Both the position numbers and the translations under genes were made by a program. From a bacterium (lineage in GTDB: Bacteria; Patescibacteriota; Minisyncoccia; Phycocordibacterales; JAUSHB01): DNA of 47,314 nt. Below the pieces are notes generated by a model. That model saw only the letters and a program-made list of their open reading frames with translations. It did not search any database and had not been told where the DNA came from. How positions within the stretch are numbered: the first letter of the stretch is position 1; every line of letters begins with the position of its first letter. Location: NCBI GenBank assembly GCA_030648955.1, contig JAUSHB010000012.1:1-47314 (forward strand), read 5' to 3'. Shown here piece by piece: positions 30,109 through 38,052 of this stretch.

Positions 30109-30233
30109 TGTCCGCCCGGCAGTCTTGGTCACGAGTTACTAATCCTTTTATTTCACTTCGTTCACAAAAGTCTAAGTACTCGCGACCCCGCCTCGTTGTC
30201 GCTGCGCGACATACTGCGGCTTTCAAATCCTGA
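30109..30233. repeat. tRNA-linked fold-back element, tRNA-Lys copy
   Basis: The direct copy GTCCGCCCGGCAG (30110-30122) equals the tRNA-Lys end at 30284-30296. TTGGTCAC (30125-30132), CGAGTTACT ... AAGTACTCG as an inverted pair, the core CGCGACCCCGCCTCG (30181-30195), a GTCGCTGCGCGAC hairpin, GCGGCTTTC and the inverted T-arm copy TTTCAAATCCTG (30221-30232) follow in order. This is the clearest member. Confidence 0.85.
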
Positions 30234-30284
30234 CGCAAGTAAAGAAGTTTACTTGCTCCGGGCGAACCACTCGTTTCACTCGGG

Positions 30285-30357
30285 TCCGCCCGGCAGGATT
30301 TGAACCTGCGACCATCTCCTTAAGAGGGAGTTGCTCTACCAACTGAGCTACGGGCGG
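30285..30357 (-). tRNA. tRNA-Lys (CTT)
   Basis: 73 nt. Acceptor CCGCCCG/CGGGCGG, D arm AGCTCAGTTGGTAGAGC, anticodon loop CTCTTAA (CTT) and T arm GGTTCAAATCC. CCA is not encoded (ACCCG). Confidence 0.95.
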
Positions 30358-30664
30358 ATATAAAAACGTACGGTGTTTTCTGGCTCCATATTGCAGATTT
30401 CGGTTTTTTGAATGAGTTGAGTATAAATCATTCCTTTGAATATTTCAATGAATGAAAATAAAAAATTTCGCGTACATCCCTGATTATTTTATAAAGGTCT
30501 TAATTGAGTACCAAGTTTTAGTTGTCCACAATGTACTTCATGTGACACTACGTGCTACGATATTAAAATGTATTTTATTAGCTGAGAGGATTAGAGATGA
30601 GCCTTTCTTGAGATTCGAAGTTTCTTTTAGTACCAACTTATTACGTGTTTAGCGAAAAAGTATT
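30358..30664. other. Intergenic region before the propeller protein
   Basis: 307 bp, AT-rich. It must hold the tRNA-Lys promoter (minus) and the promoter of the large surface protein (plus). A 66-codon frame at 30452-30652 is present but has no ribosome binding site or recognisable similarity. No repeat or RNA gene is recognised. Confidence 0.45.
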
Positions 30665-33600
30665 ATGCACAAGCATTTTTATACGACTAAATTTATCGCG
30701 GGAGCAATAATTTTTACCGCACTTATTTTTCCAAATATTTCGTTTGCGGTTTGTACCGTTGGGTTTAGCGGTCCTGCATCAAACATAGCCGATACAGGTG
30801 GAGACGGGAACGGCTTTCAAAGTAATCCAGCTAATGCCTATACCGCCAATGATGTATATGCAGTTGATACTAATAGCGGTACCCAAAATGGCACTCAGTG
30901 CACGAGTCCCGGAAAGGATCGACATAAATTTTTTAACTACGGCTTCAGTCTGCCCTCGGGAGCAACGATTGATGGGATTGAAGTACAGCTCGTAGGAAAA
31001 GTGGACAGCACGACCGGTGCACCGAAAATGTGCGCGGAATTATCGTGGGATGGAGGTTCTAATTGGACAATCGGCGCCGAAGGGGTCTTAACGACCCCCA
31101 CATTGAAGAAATCTAACACTGTTTATACATTAGGTGGTCCAACAAATACATGGGGCAGAAATTGGGCCTTTGATGAACTAAGCAACTCCAACTTTCTCTT
31201 GCGCTTGACCAATGTCGCGAGCAACAACTCACGTGATTTTTCTTTGGATTTTGCAGGAGTGAAAGTGACGTGTACAGCGCCAACGCTTCCTCAAGTATCA
31301 TTTGCTACTACAACCTCATTCGGGAGCGAAAATCTTGCAATCAGTGATATCCTCGTTTCTCTAAATATGATAGCAACGCAAACAGTGACCGTTGATTGGG
31401 CTGTTGTTTCCGGTGGTACAGCGATGTACGGAACGGATTATTCAATACACTTATCTACTACGACGAGTGGAGTTCTATCATTCGAACCTGGTGAAGTTTC
31501 GAAAACAATACGTATAGCAACCGTGTCTGATAATGACGCTACTGAGGGTGATGAAACGGTGATGCTTGAATTAAGTAATCCTAGCGCTAACGTAACTCTT
31601 GGATCAAATACTTCTCTCACTTTCACTATCTACGATACTCCACCGAGAGGTATCGTTGGAGATTTTACTGCTGACATCGTACTTGGCCAGCGGGACCATA
31701 CAGAATCTACCACAAACACAGTGGTGCCCAAGCATGTTTTCAACGCGGGTGGCGTTGTGGTGGATCGCTCCGTCGGCAGTGGAGTCAATGGCCGGGCTTA
31801 TGTATGGGATGGGGGTAACAATCGAATCTTAGGGTTTAATCTTGATAGCTGTTATGCGACACCAGGTGAGGCATGTATGCCGGCATTAGTCATCGGTCAG
31901 CCTACGGGTACGGGTTACGGTTCGTGTAATCAGGATGCAAGTATGTCGCGATATCCTTATCTGGCGCCAGCTAGTGCCAGCACTATTTGTGGGACGGCGG
32001 CGTGGTATATCAGCCCGAAGGAAATGGCGCGTCGCTCCAGCATGGCAGTGGACCAGACTACAGGGGATCTTTACGTTCCCGATTTTGAGAACAATCGAGT
32101 CCTTGTTTTTGAAAAGCCGTTTGATAATAGTCCAGGTAAAACACCTACTATCGCGGACGATGTCATAGGTCAAGATGATTTTTCTGGAGTATATTGCAAT
32201 AAGGTTCCATATAAACGCAAGGGCGGTGACATAGACCCTAGCACCCCTATCGCCAATCCGAGTGCTTCATCGCTGTGTGCCATGTCTGAATGGTATTCCC
32301 AAGGTTTCGGGGTAGCTCTTGATACCTGGGGAAATCTTTGGGTTGCAGATGGTGGAAATAATCGGGTGTTGCGTTTTCCCAAGAACCTGGCCACGAATAA
32401 AATCAGCAAGTCCGCTGATCTGGTGCTGGGGCAATCCAATTTTACCTCGCGCACGGGCGGAACCGGGTTGACTCGTATGCAAGCGCCAACCTCACTGGCG
32501 TTTGGGCCTACTGGCAAGCTGTATGTCGCGGATGGATCGACTCAGAATCAAGATAATTCAGTATATCCCAATAGTCGCGTTATTGTGTTCACGCCCCAGT
32601 TTACAAATGGTATGACGGGAACTCTTTTTTCAGGAGGAGGTAGTACGGAGTTTAAAAGGCCATATATTACCAGTGTCAGCGCAGTCTCTGGTCTTAACGG
32701 TCTTTGGATTAGCCATTGGGTGCCGGATGTATCTACACCGACATATATTCCACAGCATTTTGAGGTAGAACAATTTGATTGGAATGGAAATTTAATTAAA
32801 ACTCTTCCGGTGTGGTTGGACGCAGGTGGTGGCTTCGTAGCAAATTCTTTTGATAGTTCGATCGACGTCGATGTCGGAGGAAATGTTTTGGTACCAGGAG
32901 GGCGCGATGCGAACAACGTGGTGATTTATTCAGCGCCCTATTCAGTCCAGCCCACCACCTTGTTGCCACCGTCGTTTATGTACAATCCGACCTCGAACAG
33001 TCATTTGTTTTATGCCGGCGGTATTGCAACCGCGTCGAATCAGCTCTATGTAGCTGACGGTCACAGAATCATGATCTGGAATAACCTGGATTATTTGACC
33101 AACGGTAAGGCAGCTGACAGTTTCATCGGACAAGTAGATTTTAATTCCTCTAACTATCTATTCAACGGCAATAATTCCTATGCACAAATGAAGGTTGACT
33201 CTAAACAGAGGCTATGGGTAGCGAGCAATAATCGTATCTTTGTGTATCAAACCCCGCTCTATACCTGGAGCAAGCCGATTAAAGTGATTCGGGGACCGCT
33301 TGGTGTATTAAACAGCACAGACCAAATTCAAAATCTTTCCGTCAACGGAAGAGAAATTGGCATTGTTCCCACAGTTACCGCAGATGATCAGGACTTCTTG
33401 TGGGTATCACAACCATTTGAGCATCGCGTGCTACGAATTCGAGATCCTCTTGGTACAACACCTCTTGTTGATGTAGTGCTCGGACAGACTAATATTACGG
33501 ATACTAACTGTAATCATGGCGCTAGTGTTCCACAGACGGCTTTAGATTTGCTTTGTTATCCATATAATTTATCTCTTGATCAAAATAAAGATTTATACGT

Positions 33601-34633
33601 GTCGGATCATATTACCGAAGGAGCTGGAAATATGCGAATGCTCATGTTTCAAACATCAAGTACTTCAACATTTCCTGTAGACAACAGCGATGTGCTTTAT
33701 GCGCCATTTGCTTACAAAGCATTTCCAAGTCCACAAGCAACGTATGAAGCGGCGTTCAATACTGGCAATGGTGTTGACCGCATGATCGTGGGGTATGACA
33801 GCTATGGTGGTCTTTCGCCGTTTGTGGGCATTTACGAGAATCCAGGACTAACAAGTGTGACCACACCAACGTGTATACTTCCTTCTGGGGAATCGGATTG
33901 TTACCTCAATGACCACACAACTTTGGCGGGTGCTACCACATTCGATCAATTGGGAAACCTCTATGTGGGTGACGCAAATCGTACCAAGGTGTTTATTTAC
34001 AAACAACCGTTCTCAAGTACTGGAGGTAGTCAAGGTCCGCAATTTCCTGAAATGACTCAAATATCATCACACATTACTATGTCGAGTGATGATGCATACA
34101 CCTGTGGGAGTTATACTACTACAAATGATGCGTTTACTATGGTCGGGCATAACACACAATGTCCAGGCGGATCTGCTGACGCTGTCGCAGGACTACGTTT
34201 CAACAGTATCAATATCCCTTCGATGGCTATCATTGACCATGCAACAATAATTTACAAACCAACATGGTTTAATTCGTATACGGAATCTCTAAATATAAAA
34301 ATAAATGGAGTCGCTGATGCGAACGCGAATCCGACGACATTTTCAACGGAAGTTCCCTTGAATACGTTGCCCCTCATTAGTGATGGGGGAACGGGTCTGC
34401 CTGTTACCGTTTATCTTGACGATAGCGAAAATGGTCTTTGGAAAACCGAACACTGGCACGCCGCTCCAAATCTCACAAGTATTGTGCAAAATATGATAGG
34501 CCAGCCTGGATGGGTCTCTGGAAACTCTATGGCATTCTTGATCTCAAACGATGGCACGCCAAACGAGCGCTCGTTTATTGGATTTGATTATAATCCTGAC
34601 GAAGCTCCAATTCTCTATATTCAGTACCACTAA
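30665..34633 (+). CDS. Giant secreted protein: Calx-beta domain, NHL-like propeller, C-terminal beta domain
   Basis: 1322 aa. A signal peptide (about 1-28, ending SFA) precedes a jelly-roll-like domain (about 30-205) and a Calx-beta domain (about 208-325, including TYGTDYS-like and SDNDATEGDETVMLEL strings that bind calcium). About eight NHL-type repeats follow (about 330-1120; examples LYVPDFENNRVLVF, LWVADGGNNRVLRF, LYVGDANRTKVFIY), expected to close into one or two beta-propellers. The C-terminal domain (about 1130-1322) with NLTSIVQNMIGQPGWVSGNS resembles the DNRLRE-type adhesion/stalk domain. It is likely a surface or secreted adhesin or scaffold. It stands alone and ends at a terminator; there is no LPXTG or other anchor, so its attachment is unclear. 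Confidence 0.85.
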   Translation: MHKHFYTTKFIAGAIIFTALIFPNISFAVCTVGFSGPASNIADTGGDGNGFQSNPANAYTANDVYAVDTNSGTQNGTQCTSPGKDRHKFFNYGFSLPSGATIDGIEVQLVGKVDSTTGAPKMCAELSWDGGSNWTIGAEGVLTTPTLKKSNTVYTLGGPTNTWGRNWAFDELSNSNFLLRLTNVASNNSRDFSLDFAGVKVTCTAPTLPQVSFATTTSFGSENLAISDILVSLNMIATQTVTVDWAVVSGGTAMYGTDYSIHLSTTTSGVLSFEPGEVSKTIRIATVSDNDATEGDETVMLELSNPSANVTLGSNTSLTFTIYDTPPRGIVGDFTADIVLGQRDHTESTTNTVVPKHVFNAGGVVVDRSVGSGVNGRAYVWDGGNNRILGFNLDSCYATPGEACMPALVIGQPTGTGYGSCNQDASMSRYPYLAPASASTICGTAAWYISPKEMARRSSMAVDQTTGDLYVPDFENNRVLVFEKPFDNSPGKTPTIADDVIGQDDFSGVYCNKVPYKRKGGDIDPSTPIANPSASSLCAMSEWYSQGFGVALDTWGNLWVADGGNNRVLRFPKNLATNKISKSADLVLGQSNFTSRTGGTGLTRMQAPTSLAFGPTGKLYVADGSTQNQDNSVYPNSRVIVFTPQFTNGMTGTLFSGGGSTEFKRPYITSVSAVSGLNGLWISHWVPDVSTPTYIPQHFEVEQFDWNGNLIKTLPVWLDAGGGFVANSFDSSIDVDVGGNVLVPGGRDANNVVIYSAPYSVQPTTLLPPSFMYNPTSNSHLFYAGGIATASNQLYVADGHRIMIWNNLDYLTNGKAADSFIGQVDFNSSNYLFNGNNSYAQMKVDSKQRLWVASNNRIFVYQTPLYTWSKPIKVIRGPLGVLNSTDQIQNLSVNGREIGIVPTVTADDQDFLWVSQPFEHRVLRIRDPLGTTPLVDVVLGQTNITDTNCNHGASVPQTALDLLCYPYNLSLDQNKDLYVSDHITEGAGNMRMLMFQTSSTSTFPVDNSDVLYAPFAYKAFPSPQATYEAAFNTGNGVDRMIVGYDSYGGLSPFVGIYENPGLTSVTTPTCILPSGESDCYLNDHTTLAGATTFDQLGNLYVGDANRTKVFIYKQPFSSTGGSQGPQFPEMTQISSHITMSSDDAYTCGSYTTTNDAFTMVGHNTQCPGGSADAVAGLRFNSINIPSMAIIDHATIIYKPTWFNSYTESLNIKINGVADANANPTTFSTEVPLNTLPLISDGGTGLPVTVYLDDSENGLWKTEHWHAAPNLTSIVQNMIGQPGWVSGNSMAFLISNDGTPNERSFIGFDYNPDEAPILYIQYH

Positions 34634-34653
34634 TATAATTATTTTAGATTAAT

Positions 34654-34692
34654 CTCAAAAACAGAAGGACTTTTGAGGCCTCCTGTTTTTGA
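34654..34692 (+). terminator. Terminator of the propeller protein gene
   Basis: TCAAAAACAGAAGG and CCTCCTGTTTTTGA pair around ACTTTTGAGG. A T run is part of the 3' arm. Confidence 0.75.
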
Positions 34693-34822
34693 TGTGATAT
34701 TTTGTGAAGTCTTTAAAAACCGTTCAGTTTGATATTGGTGCGGTATTCTTGAATTAGTCAGAACACATTTCATCGTCGCCGAGCGAAGCGAGGCGAACCA
34801 AAATTCTTTGACTTTTCCTACG

Positions 34823-34952
34823 TGGTGCCGGGGGTGGGAATCCTTCTCATCCAAAATTTTCAAATCGTGAGACGATATATGAAAATTTTTCCTTCGAAGC
34901 CGGCCACTTTTGCTTCATCCTTCGGCGCAAAAGTTGGCTTCGATTCCCGTGG
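34823..34952. repeat. tRNA-linked fold-back element, tRNA-Leu(UAA) copy
   Basis: A 20-of-20 direct copy of the tRNA 3' end including its encoded CCA (TGGTGCCGGGGGTGGGAATC, 34823-34842 versus 35000-35019). Two internal hairpins follow (AAAATTTT...AAAATTTTT, and GCCACTTTTGC against GCGCAAAAGTTGGC), then the inverted T-arm copy TTCGATTCCC (34939-34948). The core motif is not conserved. Confidence 0.78.
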
Positions 34953-34999
34953 AAACAAATAACGATTTTAAGACGCAGAAAATGCGTCAAAAATCGTTA
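34953..34999 (-). terminator. Terminator of tRNA-Leu(UAA)
   Basis: On the minus strand AACGATTTTTGACGCA and TGCGTCTTAAAATCGTT form a long stem, followed by ATTTGTTTC. It starts right after the encoded CCA. Confidence 0.75.
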
Positions 35000-35086
35000 T
35001 GGTGCCGGGGGTGGGAATCGAACCCACACGAGCTTTCGCTCTCAAGATTTTAAGTCTTGTATGTCTACCGATTTCATCACCCCGGC
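35000..35086 (-). tRNA. tRNA-Leu (TAA), CCA encoded
   Basis: 87 nt including CCA. Acceptor GCCGGGG/CCCCGGC, anticodon loop CTTAAAA (TAA), long variable arm and T arm GGTTCGATTCC. Confidence 0.95.
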
Positions 35087-35172
35087 ATATGAGAGTCAAA
35101 AGTTCATAAAGTTCAAAGTTTATAAAGCCAGACATGCATTACTTTACAAACTTTATAAACTTTTAACTTCTG

Positions 35173-35275
35173 TTGAGGCCTGGGCGGATTGGTCACAAAT
35201 AAATTTTCTGATAAAAATTTTTCGCGACCTCGCCTCGCTGTCGCAGGGCGACATGCTCCGGCTTTCAATTCCCGA
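35173..35275. repeat. tRNA-linked fold-back element, tRNA-Cys copy
   Basis: The direct copy TTGAGGCCTGGGCGG (35173-35187) equals the tRNA-Cys end at 35336-35350 (15 of 15). TTGGTCAC (35189-35196), an AT-rich hairpin, the core CGCGACCTCGCCTCG (35223-35237), a GTCGCAGGGCGAC hairpin, CTCCGGCTTTC and the inverted T-arm copy TTTCAATTCCCG (35263-35274) follow in the same order as in the tRNA-Lys copy. Confidence 0.85.
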
Positions 35276-35338
35276 CACAAGACAAGCGGTTGCCTTGTTC
35301 CCACGCCTCCGGAACTCCCATTGCAGGGAGTTTCCTTG

Positions 35339-35410
35339 AGGCCTGGGCGGGAATTGAACCCGCGCATATCTCTTTTGCAGAGAGACGCCTTACCACTTGG
35401 CTACCAGGCC
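35339..35410 (-). tRNA. tRNA-Cys (GCA)
   Basis: 72 nt. Acceptor GGCCTGG/CCAGGCC, anticodon loop CTGCAAA (GCA), T arm GGTTCAATTCC and the discriminator U73 expected for Cys. CCA is not encoded. Confidence 0.95.
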
Positions 35411-35437
35411 ATGCTTAGTCCCAGACCGAAGAGAGGT

Positions 35438-35455
35438 CTGCCTACCGGCAGGCAG
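35438..35455. repeat. GCCTGCC-type palindrome, copy 3
   Basis: CTGCCTACCGGCAGGCAG upstream of tRNA-Cys. It shares the CCTACCGGCAGG core with copies 1 and 4. Confidence 0.75.
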
Positions 35456-35530
35456 TTGGTAGGGAAGAGTTCCGCACAAATTTTTTCACCGCACGGCGCT
35501 CTTAGTTCGTATTACTGAACTTTCATTATT

Positions 35531-35854
35531 CTAGTGTTTTATACCAAGCTCGTCAATTTTTTGGCGTGTTTTTTCACCGATGTCTATTTCAAAATTAACA
35601 ACGGGAATCACGCGCGTGCGCGCGTGTGATTTAAGATAACCGCGAAATTCGCTACGTTTTCGTTTTAAGAATTCGAGTGCGTGACGTTCTTCTGATTCAG
35701 GGAGTACGGTGATAAATATAATAGCGTGTTTGAGTTTTTGTTCCATCATGCATCGCGTAACCGTAATCAGGGATACATTACTCGATTCTATTTGGACAAA
35801 TTGAGCCGCAAGCTTGCGAATCAATTCCTCGAGTTTTTGTTGGCGTACCGCCAT
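35531..35854 (-). CDS. rbfA: Ribosome-binding factor A
   Basis: 107 aa KH-like protein needed for late 30S maturation near helix 1 of 16S rRNA. Family features: an N-terminal helix (RQQKLEELIRKLAAQFVQIES), the SLITVTRCMMEQKLKHAIIFITVLP strands and the RVIPVVNFEID strand. It follows infB by 3 nt on the same strand, the classic infB-rbfA pair, so the two are translationally coupled. Confidence 0.93.
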   Translation of the reverse strand: MAVRQQKLEELIRKLAAQFVQIESSNVSLITVTRCMMEQKLKHAIIFITVLPESEERHALEFLKRKRSEFRGYLKSHARTRVIPVVNFEIDIGEKTRQKIDELGIKH

Positions 35855-35857
35855 ATG

Positions 35858-37402
35858 TTATTTTCGTACGAGAATAAATGATTCGATTGTATCTCCTCGT
35901 GCAATTTCAATTTTCGATTCTATCATTGTTCCGAACTCATTTCCTTCAATAACTTCATCAGTAGAAAGTTTTTGACGTTGAAGTTCAATAATCTTGCCTC
36001 GACCAATTTCATGCTCGCGTCTGATAATTTTTACAATAGATTTTGCTTTAAGTACTCCCATAGTGACGCGCCCGCCGACAACTTGTTTATTTTTATTTTT
36101 ACTGAACATTTTTAAAATCTCTGCCTGACCGGTCATTTCTTCAGTCTCGACGCGCGGTGTTCTGCGCTCAATTTCTTTCTGTAACCACTCACTTATTTTA
36201 TAAATAATATTAAATATGACTACATTTGCTCCATGTCGTTCTGCCAGCTGCGAAACATTTCCATCTACACTGACATGAAATCCTATAATAATCGGTTCAT
36301 GAAAACCTGCCACTGTTTTAACGTCGTTTTCAGATATAGTGCCAACTCCTTTCTGAACAAGCTTTATTTTCACCTTTTCAGTATCAAGACCGCTAATCTC
36401 TTTTTCTATTGCTTCAAGAGTTCCCACAACATCTGTTTTAATAATGAGCGGGATTATTACGACGCTCATCTCTTCTTCCGTACTTTCGCTCTCGGGTGTA
36501 ATCGTAGATAAAGCGGGTGTTTTTTGAGCGGTTGATCGTGAATTAGTAAGATATGATTCAATAGCAACTTCCGCTTCTTTTTTTGATGCATACGTCTTAA
36601 ATGGAGCTCCGATAGTAGGAATTTTTTGCCAGCCAGTGATTCGTATGGGTGAAGAGAATGATGCCTCGTCGATATTTTTACCAAGAAAATTTTCCATCAT
36701 GCGTACAGGAGTGAAAGAATCTTCGGCGACGACATAAGACCCCTTTTCTAGTGTACCGTCTTCAATGATGAGTGTGGCAGAAATTCCTCTTTTAGGATTA
36801 AGACTTGACTCGATAACAACACCTTCCGCAGGCTTTGTTTTGTCTCCTTTAAGTTCCGCGAGTTCTGCGACAAGAAGCATCATATCGAGTAATTCTGGCA
36901 CCCCCTTGCCTGATTTTGCAGATATTGGCATACAGGGGACATCACCACCATATCCTTCAATATAAATTTCATGCTCAGCCATTTCTTGCTTTACCCGCTC
37001 TACATTCGCATTAGGTTTATCAATTTTGGTTATGGCAACAATAAAAGAAATACCAGCTTCCTTGATACACTTGAGTGCTTCTGTGGTCTGTTGTTTGACT
37101 CCATCTTCTGCAGAAATAACGAGGACTGCAATATCTGCAATGTTTGCTCCGCGGGATCTCATATTTGAAAATGCCTGATGGCCAGGTGTATCAAGAAATG
37201 TGATCGTTTTTGTACCGCCTTCTTTTGTTGGATGAATAACTTCGTATGCCGAAAGATGTTGGGTGATGCCGCCAGATTCTCCTCCTACAATATTACTTTT
37301 TCGAATATAATCGAGAAGCGTTGATTTTCCATGGTCAATATGCCCCATGATGGTAATGATGGGGGGACGTTCTGCAATTGCTTTGTTTTTTAATTTCTCC
37401 AT
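35858..37402 (-). CDS. infB: Translation initiation factor IF-2, short form
   Basis: 514 aa. IF-2 is the GTPase that places initiator tRNA on the ribosome. G1 reads GHIDHGKST (about 20-28), G3 DTPGHQAF, G4 TKID (canonical is NKxD) and G5 SAKSGKG. Domains II-IV follow, ending in the tRNA-binding C2 region (KIEIARGDTIESF). The long N-terminal IF2N region of other bacteria is missing, since the G domain begins at residue 14. The ATG at 37402 is chosen because the longer in-frame start adds only an unlikely hydrophobic stretch. The G4 Asn-to-Thr change is worth noting but appears tolerated in some CPR IF-2s (from memory). Confidence 0.96.
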   Translation of the reverse strand: MEKLKNKAIAERPPIITIMGHIDHGKSTLLDYIRKSNIVGGESGGITQHLSAYEVIHPTKEGGTKTITFLDTPGHQAFSNMRSRGANIADIAVLVISAEDGVKQQTTEALKCIKEAGISFIVAITKIDKPNANVERVKQEMAEHEIYIEGYGGDVPCMPISAKSGKGVPELLDMMLLVAELAELKGDKTKPAEGVVIESSLNPKRGISATLIIEDGTLEKGSYVVAEDSFTPVRMMENFLGKNIDEASFSSPIRITGWQKIPTIGAPFKTYASKKEAEVAIESYLTNSRSTAQKTPALSTITPESESTEEEMSVVIIPLIIKTDVVGTLEAIEKEISGLDTEKVKIKLVQKGVGTISENDVKTVAGFHEPIIIGFHVSVDGNVSQLAERHGANVVIFNIIYKISEWLQKEIERRTPRVETEEMTGQAEILKMFSKNKNKQVVGGRVTMGVLKAKSIVKIIRREHEIGRGKIIELQRQKLSTDEVIEGNEFGTMIESKIEIARGDTIESFILVRK

Positions 37403-37511
37403 GTTGCAAAGTAAAAGTTTAAAAATCAAAATGTAAAATCATAGTTCAAAATTTAAAGATGCAATGCTTGCATGTTTAAATTTCTTATCTATAATTTTTT
37501 AGTTTTCTTTT

Positions 37512-37982
37512 TTAATTTGTATTGAGCGAATCCTTCGCATTCTGCAAAGCGCTTCTTTCTTCTCCCGAAAGTTCATACGACGAAGCGAGGCTTTTTATAG
37601 GCTTTGCGTAAATGCTTACGTGCTCACGAGAGTATAGGCTTGAAATAACTACCCCGTCTCCTTCTTCATTGAGAAAGGCGGTTGCAAAACTTTGGTTGCT
37701 TCCGGAATTTTTGAAAGGATTAAAACGAACCGTTTCGATACCGCGGATGCTTTTTTTAAGTTTTTGATTGATAGTCTTCAAATATTCTGAAACATTTTTT
37801 TGTGAAGCGTCAACGCGTTCAATTCCTTCTTTCACGTGGACAATGGTATCCTCAAGACTTTTCGCATCTTTCCCATAAAGAAACCTATTGAGACGTCGCT
37901 GTAACCACATAATCCATAGGGCGAGAGCGATAATAAAACCCATAAGAATATACATAATAATTAGTGTGGTTGCCTCTGTCAT
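37512..37982 (-). CDS. DUF4446 family membrane protein
   Basis: 156 aa. One N-terminal membrane helix (about 6-28), a coiled-coil linker (about 40-75) and the DUF4446 core: VRFNPFKNSGSNQSFATAFLNEEGDGVVISSLYSREHVSIYAKPI. Function unknown; the family is widespread in Firmicutes and CPR. TATAAT (plus 37993-37998) ends 10 nt before the ATG, giving a very short leader. Confidence 0.88.
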   Translation of the reverse strand: MTEATTLIIMYILMGFIIALALWIMWLQRRLNRFLYGKDAKSLEDTIVHVKEGIERVDASQKNVSEYLKTINQKLKKSIRGIETVRFNPFKNSGSNQSFATAFLNEEGDGVVISSLYSREHVSIYAKPIKSLASSYELSGEERSALQNAKDSLNTN

Positions 37983-38038
37983 ACAGATGAAGATTATACA
38001 TCACGCCACACTCTTTTGCAAAAAAATCATTTTATCAC

Positions 38039-38044
38039 TAGAAT
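38039..38044 (+). promoter_or_regulatory. -10 box TAGAAT, predicted leaderless nifS
   Basis: TAGAAT ends 8 nt before the ATG at 38053. It lies close to the divergent -10 of the DUF4446 gene. Confidence 0.55.
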
Positions 38045-38052
38045 ACGTGGGT

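Noticed and set aside
29264-30233. CRISPR array among the tRNA-associated repeats
   Set aside because: Repeats are not regularly spaced, vary with the tRNA, and no cas genes are present in the window.
30452-30652. 66-codon frame upstream of the propeller protein
   Set aside because: No promoter or ribosome binding site is evident, and the sequence resembles no family. Treated as chance within an AT-rich spacer.
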